In this document: in pieces, positions 48,030 to 56,675 of the stretch | How the letters are laid out: every line of letters begins with the position of its first letter | How positions within the stretch are numbered: position 1 is the first letter of the stretch | The notes under the pieces: model-generated | What the model saw: the letters and a program-made list of their open reading frames with translations, nothing else | What the model was told of the DNA's origin: nothing | Databases searched by the model: none | Assembly: GCF_000152825.2 (NCBI RefSeq) | Contig: NC_014414.1 | Location: forward strand, 1,860,001-1,924,000 | Direction: 5' to 3' | From: Parvularcula bermudensis HTCC2503 | GTDB taxonomy: Bacteria; Pseudomonadota; Alphaproteobacteria; Caulobacterales; Parvularculaceae | DNA length: 64,000 nt | Program-made: the position numbers and the translations under genes

Positions 48030-48085
48030 CCGTCCCCCGGAGGTTCTGAAAAGGGGGAAGGGGGACGGTTCGCCCTTCCTTTTTT
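48030..48085 (+). promoter_or_regulatory. Attenuator-like structure between rpoA and rplQ
   Basis: Terminator form: GGAAGGG (48056-48062) pairs with CCCTTCC (48073-48079), followed by six T (48080-48085). Alternative form: CCGTCCCCC (48030-48038) pairs perfectly over 9 bp with GGGGGACGG (48060-48068), which uses the terminator's 5' arm and loop. A third weak stem CGGC/GCCG (48020-48032) would compete with the alternative form. Such exclusive pairings are the layout of an attenuator. What might switch it is not visible. Confidence 0.55.
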
Positions 48086-48165
48086 GTTCTCGCTGTGGCA
48101 GACGCTGCGGCTCTACCTTGTTCCAAACCATCCGGGCCCGTCCCCGGAGCAGTGGAGACTTTCTT

Positions 48166-48591
48166 ATGCGCCACGGAAAAGCGCACCGTCGCCTGAACCG
48201 CTCCGCCTCCCACCGGAAGGCGATGTTTGCGAATATGGCTGCCTCGTTGATCAAGCACGAGCAGATCACGACGACGCTGCCAAAGGCGAAGGAATTGAAA
48301 CCGATCGCCGATAAGCTGATCACGCTTGCCAAGCGGGGCGATCTGCACGCTCGGCGTCAGGCGATCAGCCAGATTCGCGACGTCGCGATGGTCGGCAAGC
48401 TGTTTGAGACCCTCGGGCCGCGCTACAAGGACCGCAATGGCGGCTATACCCGCGTGATGAAGGCGGGCTTCCGCTTCGGCGATAATGCCCCGCGCGCTGT
48501 CATCGAATTTGTGGACCGCGATGAAACCGCCAAAGGCGTGGATTCCGGTCCGACGGCGGACACGCACGTCGAAGAGTTCGCCGAAGCGTAA
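48166..48591 (+). CDS. rplQ: Ribosomal protein L17
   Basis: A 141-residue tunnel-exit-side protein of the large subunit: [24 protein letters not shown] starts it and [15 protein letters not shown] lies near the end, with an acidic tail. ATG 48166 has GGAG 8 nt upstream. It is last in the ribosomal series and is separated from rpoA by the attenuator-like element. Confidence 0.97.
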   Translation: MRHGKAHRRLNRSASHRKAMFANMAASLIKHEQITTTLPKAKELKPIADKLITLAKRGDLHARRQAISQIRDVAMVGKLFETLGPRYKDRNGGYTRVMKAGFRFGDNAPRAVIEFVDRDETAKGVDSGPTADTHVEEFAEA

Positions 48592-48660
48592 GGTTTCGCT
48601 GCTTGAACCGTTGGGTCGCTTGCCCGATATCGCTTTGGGGATAAGCGAGGTTATGACCCT

Positions 48661-50073
48661 ATGAAGCGTTTGTGGCCCCCCACCGGCGTCATTTTGGCGT
48701 TAGGCCTCGGTTTTGCCCACCCGGTCGCCGCGCAGGAGCCGACGTTTCAACCGGCAACCGATGCGGGGCTCCGCGCCACTTACGCGCCGGTTGTCGAAAA
48801 AACGGCGCCTGCGGTGGTCAATATCTACACTGAGCGCACTGTTACCCGACAGATGCGCTCTGTTTTTGACGATCCGTTTTTCCGCGATTTTTTTGGGGGG
48901 GTGCCGGGGGGGGCTCGGACCCGCCGCGAGAGCTCCCTCGGATCGGGGGTCATCGTGGATCAATCGGGGATCGTTGTTACGAACAATCATGTCGTCGAGA
49001 ATGCCGGCGCGATCAAGGTGGTGCTGGCCGACCGTCGTGAGTACGAGGCCGAGATCCTTTTGACCGATCCGCAGACGGATCTCGCGATATTAAGCATCGA
49101 CGCAGGCGCGCCATTGCCGGCGCTGTCCTTTGCCGACTCAGACACCGCCGCGGTGGGGGATATTGTCCTTGCCATCGGCAATCCGTTTGGGGTCGGTCAG
49201 ACGGTGACGAGTGGTATCGTCTCGGCCCTCTCCCGGACCGCTGCATCGGTATCGGACTATCAATTCTTTATACAGACGGATGCCGCCATCAATCCGGGAA
49301 ATTCCGGCGGGGCGCTTGTCGATGTCGACGGCAATTTGCTCGGTGTGAACACCGCCATTTATTCCCGGTCGGGAGGATCGAACGGGATCGGTTTTGCAAT
49401 CCCCGGTAATCTCGTCCGTCAGGTGGTCGACAGTGCCGTCGGTGGGCAAATGACGGTCCGCCGTCCCTGGTTAGGGGTTGAGGGACGATCCGTTGACAGT
49501 CGGTTGGCCGCAGCTGTGGGGCTCGACCGGCCGATCGGGGCGATACTCGAAGCGCTTTATCCAGGCGGTCCCGCCGACCTTGCCGGGCTGAAGGAAGGCG
49601 ATGTCGTTCTGGCCATTGGGGGCCAGGATGTCCTCAGCGCCGAGGCCTTGAAGTATCGGCCCGGGACCCGTCGCGACGGCGAAAGGGTGGCTGTCCGGTA
49701 TCTTCGCGATGGTCGAGAGCGGGAAACCCAGGTCCGCTTGGCGCTCCCGCCTGAAACACCAGCACGAGAGACCACGACGATTGGCGGAAGCTCCCCCTTC
49801 ACCGGAGCGACGGTCGCTAATCTCTCCCCGGCTTTGGCCGAAGAGATCGGCTTTCCCCCCCTGACCGAAGGGGTCGTTATTCTCGAAACGGTCCGTGGGT
49901 CGATCGCCAGTCGCTACCGCTTGGGCCGCGGCGTGATTATCCTCTCCGTCAACGGGGAGCCGATTGAGCGCGTGCGCGACCTCACCGCCGTCCTTAAGAC
50001 GTCTGCTCCTGGTTATCTTATTCAGGTGACGAACCGATCGGGACGGGTGTCGACTTTGAGGATAGGGCGATAG
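48661..50073 (+). CDS. DegP/HtrA-type periplasmic serine protease
   Basis: A 470-residue secreted S1C protease for envelope quality control. The signal peptide ends near AAQEP. The catalytic triad is His110 (VVTNNHVV), Asp140 (DPQTDLAIL) and Ser215 (NPGNSGGALVD). Two PDZ domains follow, about 255-345 and 385-465. It lies 69 nt after rplQ, and its TAG (50071-50073) overlaps the likely first codon of rarA. Which member of the DegP/DegQ/MucD group it is cannot be settled from sequence. Confidence 0.93.
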   Translation: MKRLWPPTGVILALGLGFAHPVAAQEPTFQPATDAGLRATYAPVVEKTAPAVVNIYTERTVTRQMRSVFDDPFFRDFFGGVPGGARTRRESSLGSGVIVDQSGIVVTNNHVVENAGAIKVVLADRREYEAEILLTDPQTDLAILSIDAGAPLPALSFADSDTAAVGDIVLAIGNPFGVGQTVTSGIVSALSRTAASVSDYQFFIQTDAAINPGNSGGALVDVDGNLLGVNTAIYSRSGGSNGIGFAIPGNLVRQVVDSAVGGQMTVRRPWLGVEGRSVDSRLAAAVGLDRPIGAILEALYPGGPADLAGLKEGDVVLAIGGQDVLSAEALKYRPGTRRDGERVAVRYLRDGRERETQVRLALPPETPARETTTIGGSSPFTGATVANLSPALAEEIGFPPLTEGVVILETVRGSIASRYRLGRGVIILSVNGEPIERVRDLTAVLKTSAPGYLIQVTNRSGRVSTLRIGR

Positions 50074-51395
50074 CAGGGGCGGGCGACGATCTGTTTTCCG
50101 CGTCGGGCCTTGCCGATGCGGCACCGCGACCTCTGGCGGATCGCCTTCGGCCACGCCAGCTGTCCGAGATTGTCGGGCAGGATCACTTGCTGGGGATCAG
50201 AGCGGCGTTCAGGCAACGGATCGAAGCGGGGCATCTGCCGTCACTCATCTTATGGGGGCCCCCGGGGGTCGGGAAAACCACGCTGGCCCGGCTTCTTGCG
50301 GGGGCCGTGGATCTCGAATTCGTCTCGATCTCTGCGATATTTTCGGGCGTTGCTGATCTCAGGAAAGTTTTCGAGGCCGCGGAGGGCCGCCGTCAAACGG
50401 GGCAGGGCACCTTGCTGTTTGTCGACGAAATTCACCGCTTCAACCGCGCTCAACAGGATAGTTTCCTGCCGGTGATGGAAAAGGGGACGATCACCTTGGT
50501 GGGGGCAACCACGGAAAACCCCTCCTTTGCCCTCAATGCGGCCCTTCTCTCCCGTGCGCAGGTGGTGACACTTCATCGTCTCGACGAGGCTGCCCTCGAG
50601 CAATTGCTCCAGCGGGCGGAGAAGGATATCGGCGCGCCGCTCCCGCTCACCCCCGCCGCGCGCGCCCAGCTTCTCGTCGCGGCGGACGGCGATGGTCGCT
50701 TCCTCTTGGGGATGGCCGAAGAAATTGCCGGTCTGTCTCTTGACGACGTCCTTGATGAGATGGGCTTGGCCGAGGCTATTCAACGGCGGATGCCGGTTTA
50801 CGATGCGAAGCAAGACGGCCATTACAATCTCGCCAGCGCGCTTCAAAAATCCGTACGCGGTTCCGACGTCGATGCGGCCCTCTATTACACCGCCCGGATG
50901 CTGGAGGCGGGGGAGGATCCGTTGTTCGTTCTGCGGCGCTTGGTGGTCATCGCCAGCGAAGATATCGGCAACGCGGATCCGGCCGCCTTATCCCTCGCCA
51001 TTGCGGCCAAGGACGCCTATCAATTTCTTGGCGATCCAGAGGGACATATCGCCATCGGCCAATTGGTCAGCTATCTCGCCACTGCTCCGAAATCAAATGC
51101 CGCTTATCGCGCGCTCAAAGACGCAAAGCGGCTCGCGCGGGAAGGGGGCTCCCCAATGCCGCCGCCCCATGCGGTGAACGCGCCCTCGCGCCTGATGAAG
51201 GCGCAAGGCTACGCCAAAGGCTATGTCTACGATCACGATACGGAGGAGGGCCATGCCGGGCTCGATTATTTCCCCGAAGGTCTTGAGCGGCGTGCCCTCT
51301 ATCAGCCGACCGATCGCGGGGCCGAGCGCGCCATCCGTGAGCGGAAAGCCGCTTATGACAGGCGGCGCGGAACGGCGGCGGAGACCAAGCCCTGA
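50070..51395 (+). CDS. rarA: Replication-associated recombination protein RarA (MgsA)
   Basis: An AAA+ ATPase that acts at stalled forks with SSB and RecA. Walker A is GPPGVGKTTLAR, Walker B is LLFVDEIHRFN, and the C-terminal tetramerisation region has ASEDIGNADPAALSLA and KSNAAYRALKDA. The family N-terminus (DLFSASGLADAAPRPLADRL) is encoded from about 50085, but no ATG, GTG or TTG precedes it in frame after a stop at 49995. The first usual start, TTG 50187, would lose about 39 residues. ATA 50070, with GAGG 8 nt upstream and overlapping the degP stop as ATAG, gives 441 residues, the normal length; CTG 50091 is the other option. Confidence 0.88.
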   Translation: MAGAGDDLFSASGLADAAPRPLADRLRPRQLSEIVGQDHLLGIRAAFRQRIEAGHLPSLILWGPPGVGKTTLARLLAGAVDLEFVSISAIFSGVADLRKVFEAAEGRRQTGQGTLLFVDEIHRFNRAQQDSFLPVMEKGTITLVGATTENPSFALNAALLSRAQVVTLHRLDEAALEQLLQRAEKDIGAPLPLTPAARAQLLVAADGDGRFLLGMAEEIAGLSLDDVLDEMGLAEAIQRRMPVYDAKQDGHYNLASALQKSVRGSDVDAALYYTARMLEAGEDPLFVLRRLVVIASEDIGNADPAALSLAIAAKDAYQFLGDPEGHIAIGQLVSYLATAPKSNAAYRALKDAKRLAREGGSPMPPPHAVNAPSRLMKAQGYAKGYVYDHDTEEGHAGLDYFPEGLERRALYQPTDRGAERAIRERKAAYDRRRGTAAETKP

Positions 51396-51496
51396 CATTT
51401 GCTTCGTGCGGTTAGGGGAAAGGACATCGCCGATCCCGAGGCGTTGAAGACCAGGCCAGCACAAGTTAAATAAAGTAAGGGGAATAGGGCAGAGAG

Positions 51497-51622
51497 ATGA
51501 AATTCGCGATTTTTATCGGGTTCTTGGTCCTTTTCACTCTCGGTTTGCTATACGTGGTCGGAGATCGTCGCGTACCGGCACAGAGCCTGGTTGAGAAGGA
51601 GGTCGAGCTGACCGCTCGATAG
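51497..51622 (+). CDS. Small single-helix membrane protein (41 residues)
   Basis: A 41-residue protein, MKFAIFIGFLVLFTLGLLYV... followed by a short hydrophilic tail with GDRRVPAQSL. One hydrophobic helix (about residues 3-21) suggests an inner-membrane peptide with its charged end outside the bilayer. AGGG and AGAGAG precede ATG 51497. The next ORF starts 6 nt after its TAG, so the two are probably co-transcribed. I do not recognise the family. Its coding status rests on the strong helix and the tight spacing. Confidence 0.5.
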   Translation: MKFAIFIGFLVLFTLGLLYVVGDRRVPAQSLVEKEVELTAR

Positions 51623-51627
51623 GATGG

Positions 51628-53184
51628 ATGCGTAAGACATTTCTGGGGGTTCTCGGGGCCGCCCTCCTGCCCATGGGGGCCGCTGCACAGATGGAGCGGG
51701 TGGCCGTCGATGACAGTGCCTTCGCGCTTGGCACGCTGAATGCCGACCAGGGGGCCTTGCCCGAAACGCTCTGGCAGGGGGCTGATCGCGACGAGGTCGA
51801 GACCCTGTTGATGGCCGTGCCGGACACATTTTCCGAGCCGCTTTATCGCGAGCTTTTAAGGCGGGTTCTTCTCTCCCCCGGCGCCGGACCGGAAAGAGCC
51901 GATAATGCCCTGGCCGGGCAAAAATTCCTGAAGGTGGCGCGCGCCGGCTATTATCGCGATGCGGCCAGTCTTGCGGGGATCGTCAGCGGCAGCGGGCAGG
52001 ACCCCGCGCTCAGTCAGGTTGTGGCGTATAAGGAGCTTCTCGACGGCGAAGTGGACCAAGCCTGCGCCCGGGGAGAGGCCCTGCGCGAGGGGCGTTCGGA
52101 CCCGTTTTGGATCACGCTGCGCTATGTCTGCTACGCCCATGCGGGTGAGGACGCGGCGGCTGATCTGACCTTGGGCCTCCTCCGTCGACAGGGGACATTG
52201 ACGACGGAACAAATCGAGCGGCTCGCGGCCTTTGCCGGCGGCGAGAGTCTTGGGGTGCCCCCCGGAACGCCCTCGGTCTTTGACTGGACAATCATGCAGT
52301 TGCGCGGCGTCCGCCCGGATGCCTCTTTTTTGATGCGGGCCGGTCCGGCGATCACGGCCGCAGCGGCGCGATCCGACTTCGTTCCCGACTCCGTGCGAGA
52401 GCGCGCCCTGTTGATGGCCTTGGCCGGAAATATGATTGGCGCGGAAGAAGCGGTGCGATTGGTTGATGGCATGGAGGCAAGTGGGCTTGCCAATAGTCTC
52501 GTCATCTTGACCTCGTTACCGCCGCAATCCCTTGAACAGGCCGAAGAACTCGGGCGCGCCCTGGCCGCCGGGGGCACGGATTACGAAGAGAGACTTGCCC
52601 GGGCGCGGCTCTATTCCCGCTGGTTGGGCGTGGTGGCGCCGGTGGATAATTACGCCCCTTATGCCGCCGAAATTGCCCTTGCGGCCATGATGGTCGATCA
52701 GGACCGGGTGGCTGAGCGGTGGATTTTGGCCCTGGCCGCTGATGCAACAAGCGGCCAGGGGCGCGCCGTCGCCGAACGGCTCGTTCAGGTCTATGCCGAA
52801 CGGGATCCGAATGCCGCCCGCCGCATCGCCTCCTATCTGGAGATGGAGATATCGGTGGAGTCCCCGACGCCTTTTCTCGCGATCGCCCGTGAGCCGGAAT
52901 TGCCCGTAGCGTCCTTAGTCGCGCGCGCGCTGGAGACGGCGGATGCCGAGGGTCAAGCCCTTCCGGCGCTTATCTATCTCGCCGGCACCAACACCCGCGC
53001 CGAGGGCGAGGGCGATATCCGAGCGACCGTCCTCGATTGGTCGCGTCAGCACGCCGATCTGTCGTGGCTCGACCGATATGCGAGCTTCCGGGCCGAGGCC
53101 GAAGCGTTTCTCGCAGGTGATCGTGGTGGGGCTGGCCGTCCGCCGGAAGGTTCCCGCACGCCGAGCCTCAAGCCGCGTCAATGA
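51628..53184 (+). CDS. Secreted helical-repeat protein of unknown function
   Basis: A 518-residue protein with a cleavable signal peptide (MRKTFLGVLGAALLPMGAAAQ) and a long Ala/Leu/Glu-rich body predicted to be helix pairs, as in Sel1- or TPR-like repeats. No catalytic motif is seen, and four or fewer cysteines are present (for example CARG, CYAH). It is likely periplasmic. It follows the 41-residue membrane peptide by 5 nt and precedes xerD by 10 nt, so it may be in one transcript with both. I cannot name a function. Confidence 0.65.
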   Translation: MRKTFLGVLGAALLPMGAAAQMERVAVDDSAFALGTLNADQGALPETLWQGADRDEVETLLMAVPDTFSEPLYRELLRRVLLSPGAGPERADNALAGQKFLKVARAGYYRDAASLAGIVSGSGQDPALSQVVAYKELLDGEVDQACARGEALREGRSDPFWITLRYVCYAHAGEDAAADLTLGLLRRQGTLTTEQIERLAAFAGGESLGVPPGTPSVFDWTIMQLRGVRPDASFLMRAGPAITAAAARSDFVPDSVRERALLMALAGNMIGAEEAVRLVDGMEASGLANSLVILTSLPPQSLEQAEELGRALAAGGTDYEERLARARLYSRWLGVVAPVDNYAPYAAEIALAAMMVDQDRVAERWILALAADATSGQGRAVAERLVQVYAERDPNAARRIASYLEMEISVESPTPFLAIAREPELPVASLVARALETADAEGQALPALIYLAGTNTRAEGEGDIRATVLDWSRQHADLSWLDRYASFRAEAEAFLAGDRGGAGRPPEGSRTPSLKPRQ

Positions 53185-53194
53185 GGAGGGGACG

Positions 53195-54166
53195 ATGACC
53201 GCCATAGGGCCGACCGACCGCCGACCCCTCGATTTGTTTTTAGATATGATGGCGGTGGAACGGGGGGCTTCTCCGCGCACTTTGCGAAATTACGGTCGCG
53301 ATCTTGAACGGGTTTCGGTTTTTCTCTTTCAGCGAGGCACGTCCCTTCTCAGGGCCACTGCGGCGGATCTGTCCGCCTATATCGATCATCTGCATGGTCA
53401 GGGGCGCAGCGCGGCTACTGCCGCATTGTGTCTGTCGGCTCTTCGGCAGTTCTATCTTTTTGCGTATACGGAGGGAATGAGAGAAGATAATCCCGCCGAA
53501 TTGGTGGACCGGCCGAAGGCGCGCCGACCATTGCCGAAGATCCTCTCCATCGACGAAGCGGCGAGCCTCCTCGATCTGGCACGGGATGAGGCGGCATGCA
53601 TGAAACCGGGGCCCTTGCGGCTGCATGCCCTTCTTGAGGTTCTCTACGCGACGGGACTGCGGGTGTCGGAGCTGTGCAGCCTCCCCCGAGGCGCCGTTCG
53701 GGCGGGGGAGCCGTGGATGACGGTCTTGGGCAAGGGGCAAAAGGAACGCTTGGTGCCCCTGACCGATGGCGCTGTCATGGCGGTCAGCCATTATGTCGCC
53801 GTCCAGACCGACGCCGAGCGGGCCTCGGCCTTTCTCTTTCCGTCGCGCGGCAAAACCGGGCACATCACGACCGCGCGGGTCGCCCAATTACTCAAAGAGC
53901 TGAGCGCCAGGGCGGGGATCGATCCGACACGGGTCAGCCCCCATGTCCTTCGCCACGCCTTTGCCTCTCACCTGCTTGAGGGGGGCGCCGATCTCCGTAT
54001 CGTGCAGCAATTGCTCGGTCATGCCGACATCTCAACGACCCAGATCTATACCCATATCGGGTCAGGTAGTTTGGCGAAAACGCTCGAACACCGTCACCCA
54101 TTGGGCAATACTGGCAACCGACAACAGACCCGCTATGGTATGGGACCTGCAAAACGATTGGGCTAA
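53195..54166 (+). CDS. xerD: Tyrosine recombinase XerD
   Basis: Resolves chromosome dimers at dif together with XerC. The 323-residue protein has an N-terminal SAM-like core-binding domain (RTLRNYGRDLERV) and the catalytic set Arg156 (TGLRVSEL), Lys180, His250 and Arg253 (HVLRHAFASH), His276 (LLGHADIS) and nucleophile Tyr285 (TQIYTHI), all intact. ATG 53195 has GAGGAGGGG upstream; longer readings from 52943 overlap the preceding gene. XerD fits better than XerC by resemblance, but I cannot exclude XerC. Confidence 0.9.
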   Translation: MTAIGPTDRRPLDLFLDMMAVERGASPRTLRNYGRDLERVSVFLFQRGTSLLRATAADLSAYIDHLHGQGRSAATAALCLSALRQFYLFAYTEGMREDNPAELVDRPKARRPLPKILSIDEAASLLDLARDEAACMKPGPLRLHALLEVLYATGLRVSELCSLPRGAVRAGEPWMTVLGKGQKERLVPLTDGAVMAVSHYVAVQTDAERASAFLFPSRGKTGHITTARVAQLLKELSARAGIDPTRVSPHVLRHAFASHLLEGGADLRIVQQLLGHADISTTQIYTHIGSGSLAKTLEHRHPLGNTGNRQQTRYGMGPAKRLG

Positions 54167-54236
54167 GATCGGCTTGTGGGGCTGAAGGCAACGAGGCTCC
54201 GCCCAGCGGAGATTGTGGGACAATAGGGGACCGTTC

Positions 54237-55202
54237 ATGCGCAGTTACCTTGAATTCGAACGTCCAATTGCGGAACTCGAAGGAAAAATCGACGATTTGC
54301 GCGCCCTTGCGGGGGACCAGAAGGTCGATGTCGCCGACGAAATCTCTCGGCTGGAAGGCAAAGCCGAAAAGCTTCTCGGCGATACCTATGGTCATCTCTC
54401 CCGCTGGCAAAAGACACTGGTCGCGCGACATGCGGCTCGGCCGCATTTCTCCGATTATGTCGAGCAATTGACGACGGAGTTCACCCCCCTTTCGGGGGAC
54501 CGTAATTTCGGTGAGGACAGTGCCATCATCGGTGGCCCGGCGTTCTTCCGTGGCCGCTCGGTGATCATCATGGGACACGAAAAGGGCTCCGATACGCAGA
54601 GCCGGGTGACCCATAATTTCGGCATGGCGCGCCCCGAAGGATATCGGAAGGCGATCCGCCTCGTCGAGCTTGCGGAGAAATTCGGCCTTCCCATTGTCAC
54701 GCTGGTCGACACGCCCGGCGCCTATCCTGGCCTTGGGGCTGAGGAGAGGGGCCAGGCCGAGGCGATTGCCAGCTCGACGGCGAAATTCCTGGATGCGTCG
54801 GTGCCCACCGTATCGGTCATTGTGGGGGAGGGCGGGTCAGGCGGGGCCGTGGCGCTGGCGGCAACCGATAAGGTGCTGATGTTTGAGCACTCGGTTTACA
54901 GCGTCATCTCGCCCGAGGGCTGCGCGTCCATTTTGTGGAAAGGCGATAAGGACGGGGGCAAGCCGTCCGACGCCGCCGAGGCAATGAAAATCTCGGCCCA
55001 GGATCTCCTCGAACTCAAAGTGATCGACGAGATCGTCCCCGAGCCGCTTGGCGGGGCCCATCGCCATCCGCACGACGCGATCAGCAATTTGGGCGACGCA
55101 ATCGCAAGGGCGCTTGGCGCTGTGGAAGATATGTCGTCTCAAGAGCGGCGCCTGGCGCGGCGTGAGAAGTTCCTGGCCATCGGTCGCCACGGTCTCACCT
55201 AG
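54237..55202 (+). CDS. accA: Acetyl-CoA carboxylase carboxyltransferase subunit alpha
   Basis: A subunit of the carboxyltransferase that makes malonyl-CoA for fatty-acid synthesis. The 321-residue protein has the coiled N-terminus (FERPIAELEGKIDDLRAL), then the crotonase-like fold with TLVDTPGAYPGLGAEERGQAEAIA and VIVGEGGSGGAVALA. ATG 54237 has AGGGGA 7 nt upstream; ATG 54213 is less likely. Its TAG stop lies in the left arm of a palindromic repeat. AccD is not in the window. Confidence 0.96.
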   Translation: MRSYLEFERPIAELEGKIDDLRALAGDQKVDVADEISRLEGKAEKLLGDTYGHLSRWQKTLVARHAARPHFSDYVEQLTTEFTPLSGDRNFGEDSAIIGGPAFFRGRSVIIMGHEKGSDTQSRVTHNFGMARPEGYRKAIRLVELAEKFGLPIVTLVDTPGAYPGLGAEERGQAEAIASSTAKFLDASVPTVSVIVGEGGSGGAVALAATDKVLMFEHSVYSVISPEGCASILWKGDKDGGKPSDAAEAMKISAQDLLELKVIDEIVPEPLGGAHRHPHDAISNLGDAIARALGAVEDMSSQERRLARREKFLAIGRHGLT

Positions 55203-55314
55203 AGAGAGCCCTATCGATCAATCGGCGCCGTGAACCGTCTTGAGCTCTTTGTTCTGTCGATTTTTCTTCACAACGGCCCGGTTCCGTTCCCCCTTCGCGT
55301 GAATAGGCTCTAAG
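55198..55314. repeat. Palindromic intergenic repeat, copy 3
   Basis: The left end CCTAGAG (55198-55204) contains the accA stop. The right end has GTGAATAGGCTCTAA (about 55299-55313), whose reverse complement begins TTAGAGCCTAT, matching the left arm loosely. The interior from 55230 (GTGAACCGTCTTGAG) aligns with copy 2. The stop codon of the upstream gene again comes from the repeat. The O-glycosylation ligase stop lies at 55310, so the right arm also touches a coding end. Confidence 0.6.
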
Positions 55315-56635
55315 GGCGCTGCCTCTCCGATCGATCCAGCGTCGCGGCTGTCACGCGCGCTTTGATACGCGCCGCGCTCGGGGCGGATCCGGTGTTGCCG
55401 CGTGCGTCGGTGGCGGTGCCTTCGGCCAATCGTGGCAGGGCCGCCACGAGGATCAGCACGATCAGATAGCCCTCCCACATTTCCATGGAGACGCTGGCCC
55501 CCCCCACGGCAAAAGCAATGAGCGAGATTTCGGCAAATTTGGCGAAATCCGCTCGCCAGTTCTGTCTTCCGGCTTTGGCCGCACGTCGCCAGAGATGTCT
55601 TGCCGTCCACACCCCAAACAGGATCATGCCGAGGTAAAAGAAGAGGCCGATAAAGCCCGTGCCGCCCAAGACCTCGAAATAGATTGAATGGGCCGCCAAA
55701 GGGGGCCGGTTCGACACCAGGGCGACGACATCCTCCTCATAGGCGGCACGCAACCCTGCCCCCGTAAAGGGATTGTCGAGGGCCAAGCGCCAATTGACCT
55801 CCCACGCGCCTAGTCGTCCCTGAAAGCTCGCATCCTCATCAGCTTCAGCGATGGTGGCCATGCGCTCCACCCAATCGCTGGGGAGTAAAGCGAGGCCAAG
55901 CAGCGCCGCCCCCACACCGGCGAGGGCACCGGAAATCTTGAACCGTGAGCGCCACCAAAGGGCGATCAACGCGACCACCAACGTGATGAAGGCCCCCCTT
56001 GAATGGGTGGCGAGGACGGCGCCGATGCACAGCCCCGCAACGCCCACGGCACCCCATTTCAGGATCGAGTTGGGAGCCCGGGCGGCGAGATAGAAATAGA
56101 GCGGCAGGGTCGCGGCCAGGGCGATGCCGATATGGTTGTTATCGTAAAGGATCGTCTCGTCGAGACCGTAATAGATCTCGCTTGGATAAAGCAGGCCAAA
56201 GGCCGCGCCCTTGGCGGCATAGAGCGCCATGACAAGCAGATAGACCCACAATAGGGCGTGAAACCGCAGCCTGTCGCTGGTGCCGATCGCGGTCAGGACG
56301 ACAAACAGCATGATTTTCCAGAAACGATCATGGGCCACCGCTGTAGCGCCGGGGGCGAGGCTGAAGGTCTGGGCCACAAACAACCATGCCATAAAGAGCA
56401 ACGCGAAGATCAAGAACGTCGTCGCTTGGAACCGTCGGTATTCCGTATGGAGAAAAAAAGCGAAAATCGTCCCCGCGGCAATCAACAGATTGAGCGGCAA
56501 CTGATCCGCCGCATAGGCCGCCTGTTGAGGGGTGGCGAGAACGAACCACGCCCAAAGGAGAAGACCCGCATAGGGATAGCGGATCACCGTGAGGAGGGCG
56601 CCCCCGAGGAAGAGAAGAAGAAGAGCGTCACGCAT
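55310..56635 (-). CDS. Exosortase A-type O-glycosylation ligase (Wzy-like)
   Basis: A 441-residue inner-membrane protein with about ten helices and a large periplasmic loop, of the O-antigen ligase/polymerase superfamily. The opening RYPYAGLLLWAWFVLATPQ, the block TILYDNNHIGIALA, THSRGAF, the loop RLGAWEVNWRLALDNPFTG and AHSIYFEVLGGTGFIGL match the group described as exosortase-A-associated O-glycosylation ligases. Such genes usually serve PEP-CTERM protein sorting. No exosortase or PEP-CTERM protein is in this window. It follows mutL by 40 nt on the same strand. Confidence 0.8.
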   Translation of the reverse strand: MRDALLLLFLGGALLTVIRYPYAGLLLWAWFVLATPQQAAYAADQLPLNLLIAAGTIFAFFLHTEYRRFQATTFLIFALLFMAWLFVAQTFSLAPGATAVAHDRFWKIMLFVVLTAIGTSDRLRFHALLWVYLLVMALYAAKGAAFGLLYPSEIYYGLDETILYDNNHIGIALAATLPLYFYLAARAPNSILKWGAVGVAGLCIGAVLATHSRGAFITLVVALIALWWRSRFKISGALAGVGAALLGLALLPSDWVERMATIAEADEDASFQGRLGAWEVNWRLALDNPFTGAGLRAAYEEDVVALVSNRPPLAAHSIYFEVLGGTGFIGLFFYLGMILFGVWTARHLWRRAAKAGRQNWRADFAKFAEISLIAFAVGGASVSMEMWEGYLIVLILVAALPRLAEGTATDARGNTGSAPSAARIKARVTAATLDRSERQRP

Positions 56636-56675
56636 CGACGACCATCAGATCGGGGACCACCACAACGACGCCTTA

